This document shows positions 61,842 to 64,000 of a stretch of DNA of 64,000 nt, piece after piece (the first letter of the stretch is position 1; each line of letters starts with the position of its first letter). The notes beneath the pieces are model-generated. The model had not been told where the DNA came from, made no database searches, and saw only the letters and a list, made by a program, of their open reading frames with translations. A program made the position numbers and the translations under genes. Source of the DNA: RGIG5612 sp964528825 (GTDB lineage Bacteria > Bacillota > Clostridia > Lachnospirales > Lachnospiraceae); contig CAZGVB010000001.1 in assembly GCA_964528825.1 (NCBI GenBank), forward strand, positions 1 to 64,000, given 5' to 3'.

Positions 61842-63485
61842 ATGATAAGTGTTAACAACGTTACCTTGCGTGTAGGTAAAAAGGCATTGTTTGAAGATGT
61901 GAATATTAAATTTACAGAAGGCGAATGCTATGGCCTGATTGGCGCCAACGGCGCCGGAAAAAGTACTTTCCTTAAGATCTTATCCGGAAAATTAGAGCCC
62001 ACTAACGGAGATGTAGTGATCACTAAAGGGCAAAGATTGTCCGTACTTGAACAGGACCATTTCAAGTATGATGAACAGGCAGTCCTTGATACTGTCATGC
62101 AAGGAAATGCCAGGCTATACGAAATAATAAAAGAAAAAGAGGCTCTGTATGCCAAGCCTGATTTCAGTGAGGAAGATGGCATTAAGGCCAGTGAACTGGA
62201 AATGGAATTTGCTGAAATGAACGGCTGGGAGGCGGAAAGTGATGCCGCCAACCTGCTTAACGGTCTCGGCGTAGATACAGAATGTCACTACTCTCTCATG
62301 AAAGACCTTCCGGGACCATTGAAGGTAAAAGTACTCCTTGCACGTGCCTTATTCGGCAATCCCGATATCCTGCTCCTTGATGAGCCAACCAACCACCTTG
62401 ACCTTGATGCCATCGAATGGCTTGAAGAATTTCTTATAGATTTTAAAAATACGGTTATTGTCGTATCTCACGACAGATACTTCTTAAATAAAGTATGTAC
62501 ACAGATAGCCGATATTGATTATGGTAAGATCCAGCTATATGCCGGAAATTACGATTTTTGGGTTGAATCCAGCGCTCTTATCATCAAGCAGATGAAAGAG
62601 GCAAACAAAAAGAAAGAAGAAAAGATCAAGGAACTTCAGGAATTTATCCAGAAATTCTCTGCAAACGCCTCAAAGGCCAAACAGGCTACCAGCAGAAAGC
62701 GTGCACTTGAAAAGATCGAATTGGACGAGATACGTCCCTCAAGCCGCAAGTATCCTTTTATTGATTTTAAGCCTGAACGTGTAATAGGCAATGAAGTTCT
62801 GCAAGTTGAAGGCCTTTGTAAAACGGTTGACGGGGTTAAGGTGCTTGACAATATATCATTCACCCTCGGACATGATGATAAGGTTGCATTCGTCGGCGGA
62901 AATGAGCTTGCCAAGACAACTCTTTTCAATATATTGATGGGCATAGATGAGGCAGACAGCGGTTCATTTAAATGGGGCGTAACCACCTCACAAAGCTATT
63001 TTCCAAAAGATTATACTGCCGAATTTGACTCAGATGAAACAATAGCAGAATGGCTGACACAATATTCAAAAATAAAAGATGCTACATATGTGCGAGGATT
63101 TTTGGGAAGAATGCTTTTTGCAGGTGAAGACGGTGTCAAGCAATTACGCGTCCTCTCAGGCGGTGAAAAGGTCAGATGTCTTCTTTCCAAAATGATGATA
63201 CTTGCCACAAATGTTTTGATACTTGACGAACCGACAAACCATCTTGATATGGAATCCATAACCGCACTCAATAATGCTCTTATCAAATTCCAGGGAGTTG
63301 TCTTATTTGCATGCCATGACCATCAATTTGTTCAAACAACCGCAAACAGGATAATGGAGATAGTCGACGGCAAACTTATCGACAAGATTACAACATATGA
63401 TGAATATCTTGCATCTGACATAGCTGCAAGGAAACGTACTGTATATACTGTTGCCGAAACTGATGACATTGAACCGGAAGAATAA
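61842..63485 (+). CDS. ABC-F family ATPase (YkpA/YbiT type)
   Basis: A 547-residue protein with two nucleotide-binding domains and no membrane helices, of the ribosome-associated ABC-F family. NBD1 has Walker A GANGAGKST (34-42) and Walker B LLLDEPTNHLDLDAIEW with VVSHDRYFLN. The charged linker (about 245-300) is the presumed P-site tRNA interaction motif. NBD2 has LSGGEKVRCLLSK and LILDEPTNHLDMES. The NBD1 signature is LPGPLKVKVLL instead of LSGGQ, and the NBD2 Walker A is GGNELAKTT; as I recall, both changes are common in the YkpA/YbiT subfamily. Role in translation is inferred from family. Confidence 0.92.
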   Translation: MISVNNVTLRVGKKALFEDVNIKFTEGECYGLIGANGAGKSTFLKILSGKLEPTNGDVVITKGQRLSVLEQDHFKYDEQAVLDTVMQGNARLYEIIKEKEALYAKPDFSEEDGIKASELEMEFAEMNGWEAESDAANLLNGLGVDTECHYSLMKDLPGPLKVKVLLARALFGNPDILLLDEPTNHLDLDAIEWLEEFLIDFKNTVIVVSHDRYFLNKVCTQIADIDYGKIQLYAGNYDFWVESSALIIKQMKEANKKKEEKIKELQEFIQKFSANASKAKQATSRKRALEKIELDEIRPSSRKYPFIDFKPERVIGNEVLQVEGLCKTVDGVKVLDNISFTLGHDDKVAFVGGNELAKTTLFNILMGIDEADSGSFKWGVTTSQSYFPKDYTAEFDSDETIAEWLTQYSKIKDATYVRGFLGRMLFAGEDGVKQLRVLSGGEKVRCLLSKMMILATNVLILDEPTNHLDMESITALNNALIKFQGVVLFACHDHQFVQTTANRIMEIVDGKLIDKITTYDEYLASDIAARKRTVYTVAETDDIEPEE

Positions 63486-64000
63486 TGGACTTTATAGACT
63501 TACATATACATACGACTGCATCTGACGGAAGCTTAAGTCCCAAGGAAGTCGTCCATAAAGCATTGGAAATCGGATTATATGCTATGGCGATAACCGACCA
63601 TGATACAGTCTCGGCTGTCGCGCCTGCCATGCATGCCGCAGAGGGCTTGCCGCTGCATGTTATATCTGGAGTCGAGATATCATCACATTGGATGGGAAAA
63701 GAGATTCACATACTCGGATACAATTTTGATCATGAAAATGAATTTCTGGTAGATACCCTTTCAGACTTGGCAATACTCAGATATGAACGAAACGAAAAAA
63801 TGTGTGAGCTGCTCAGGCAAAACGGCATTGATATTACAATGCGTGAATTACAGGAAAAATCGCATTGCTCTGTCATCAATCGTGTTGTTATGGGTCGCCT
63901 TATGGTTGAAAAGGGATATGTGCAGGATATTCATGAAGCATTTTCAAAATATCTCGGAGGCAACTGCCCGTGTTACATTCCCAAGTTCACGATATCTGCC
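63485..64000 (+). CDS. PHP-domain phosphoesterase (TrpH/YciV-like), 3' end outside window
   Basis: The first 172 codons are visible. The start overlaps the ABC-F stop as TAATG. The metal-binding motifs of a PHP phosphoesterase are present: DLHIHTTASDGSLSP at residues 5-19, AITDHDTVSA near 40 and SGVEISSHWMGKEIHILGY near 63-82. This fits the TrpH/RNase AM family, which hydrolyses nucleoside 3',5'-bisphosphates and RNA 5' ends. The frame runs off the window. Confidence 0.9.
   Translation, partial: MDFIDLHIHTTASDGSLSPKEVVHKALEIGLYAMAITDHDTVSAVAPAMHAAEGLPLHVISGVEISSHWMGKEIHILGYNFDHENEFLVDTLSDLAILRYERNEKMCELLRQNGIDITMRELQEKSHCSVINRVVMGRLMVEKGYVQDIHEAFSKYLGGNCPCYIPKFTISA

Overview
The window reads as a chromosome segment of a low-GC Gram-positive Clostridia, most likely a member of the Lachnospiraceae. 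The evidence is lineage-typical gene content and order: radC-mreBCD-mrdA-rodA-mgsA, yggS-sepF-lspA-rluD, rex next to alr genes, pcrA, a COG2509 FAD protein and YfhO. It also shows AT-rich codon choice, strong AGGAGG-type ribosome binding sites mixed with genes that have none, and frequent TTG starts. No phage, plasmid, CRISPR or rRNA locus is visible. One tRNA gene (Thr, anticodon GGT) is present.

Layout: (1) 1-11.5 kb holds an EF-G-like GTPase cut by the window edge, two FAD oxidoreductases, glutamate 5-kinase coupled to an unknown protein, a MATE transporter, a convergent GDPD/HAD pair and a DUF2974 hydrolase. Three of the gaps here carry a degenerate intergenic repeat. (2) 11.5-29 kb is one long forward block: purC-mutL-miaA-PLP lyase, radC and the cell-shape/wall-elongation cluster (mreB-like, mreC, mreD, a long PBP2, rodA), mgsA, a small P-loop protein, an HlyD-like protein, yggS, sepF, lspA and a pseudouridine synthase. 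(3) 29-41 kb is accessory in character: a tyrosine recombinase with a minisatellite-encoded tail, a secreted tyrosine-phosphatase lipoprotein, a small protein of unknown function beside a PQ-loop protein, a CitA/CitB-type two-component pair, VanZ, and a large exported protein lying between an IS3-family remnant and a broken rlmD tail. (4) 41-52 kb is mostly reverse strand: rlmD, pcrA, rpsB-tsf, yfhO and a PrsA-like lipoprotein, with forward mgtE and an anchored hydrolase. (5) 52-64 kb holds tRNA-Thr, an aldehyde dehydrogenase, rmuC, a DUF3048 lipoprotein, the reverse operon rex-alr-alr-nudix, maf, an esterase, an ABC-F ATPase and a PHP-domain protein cut by the window edge.

The observation most worth following is the tandem pair of alanine-racemase-like genes downstream of rex (57027-59470). 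The first keeps every PLP-site residue of the barrel, including the Schiff-base lysine, but has lost the partner-subunit tyrosine and altered the CMDQ motif. The second has lost the lysine and most of the PLP site but keeps the tyrosine and CMDQ motif intact. Alanine racemase active sites are built from both subunits of a dimer, so the two proteins look made to form one composite active site as an obligate heterodimer. The second observation is the exported-protein gene at 36.9-39.2 kb. It has atypical base composition and sits between IS remnants and an in-frame-stopped, truncated rlmD C-terminal extension, which suggests insertion by horizontal transfer.
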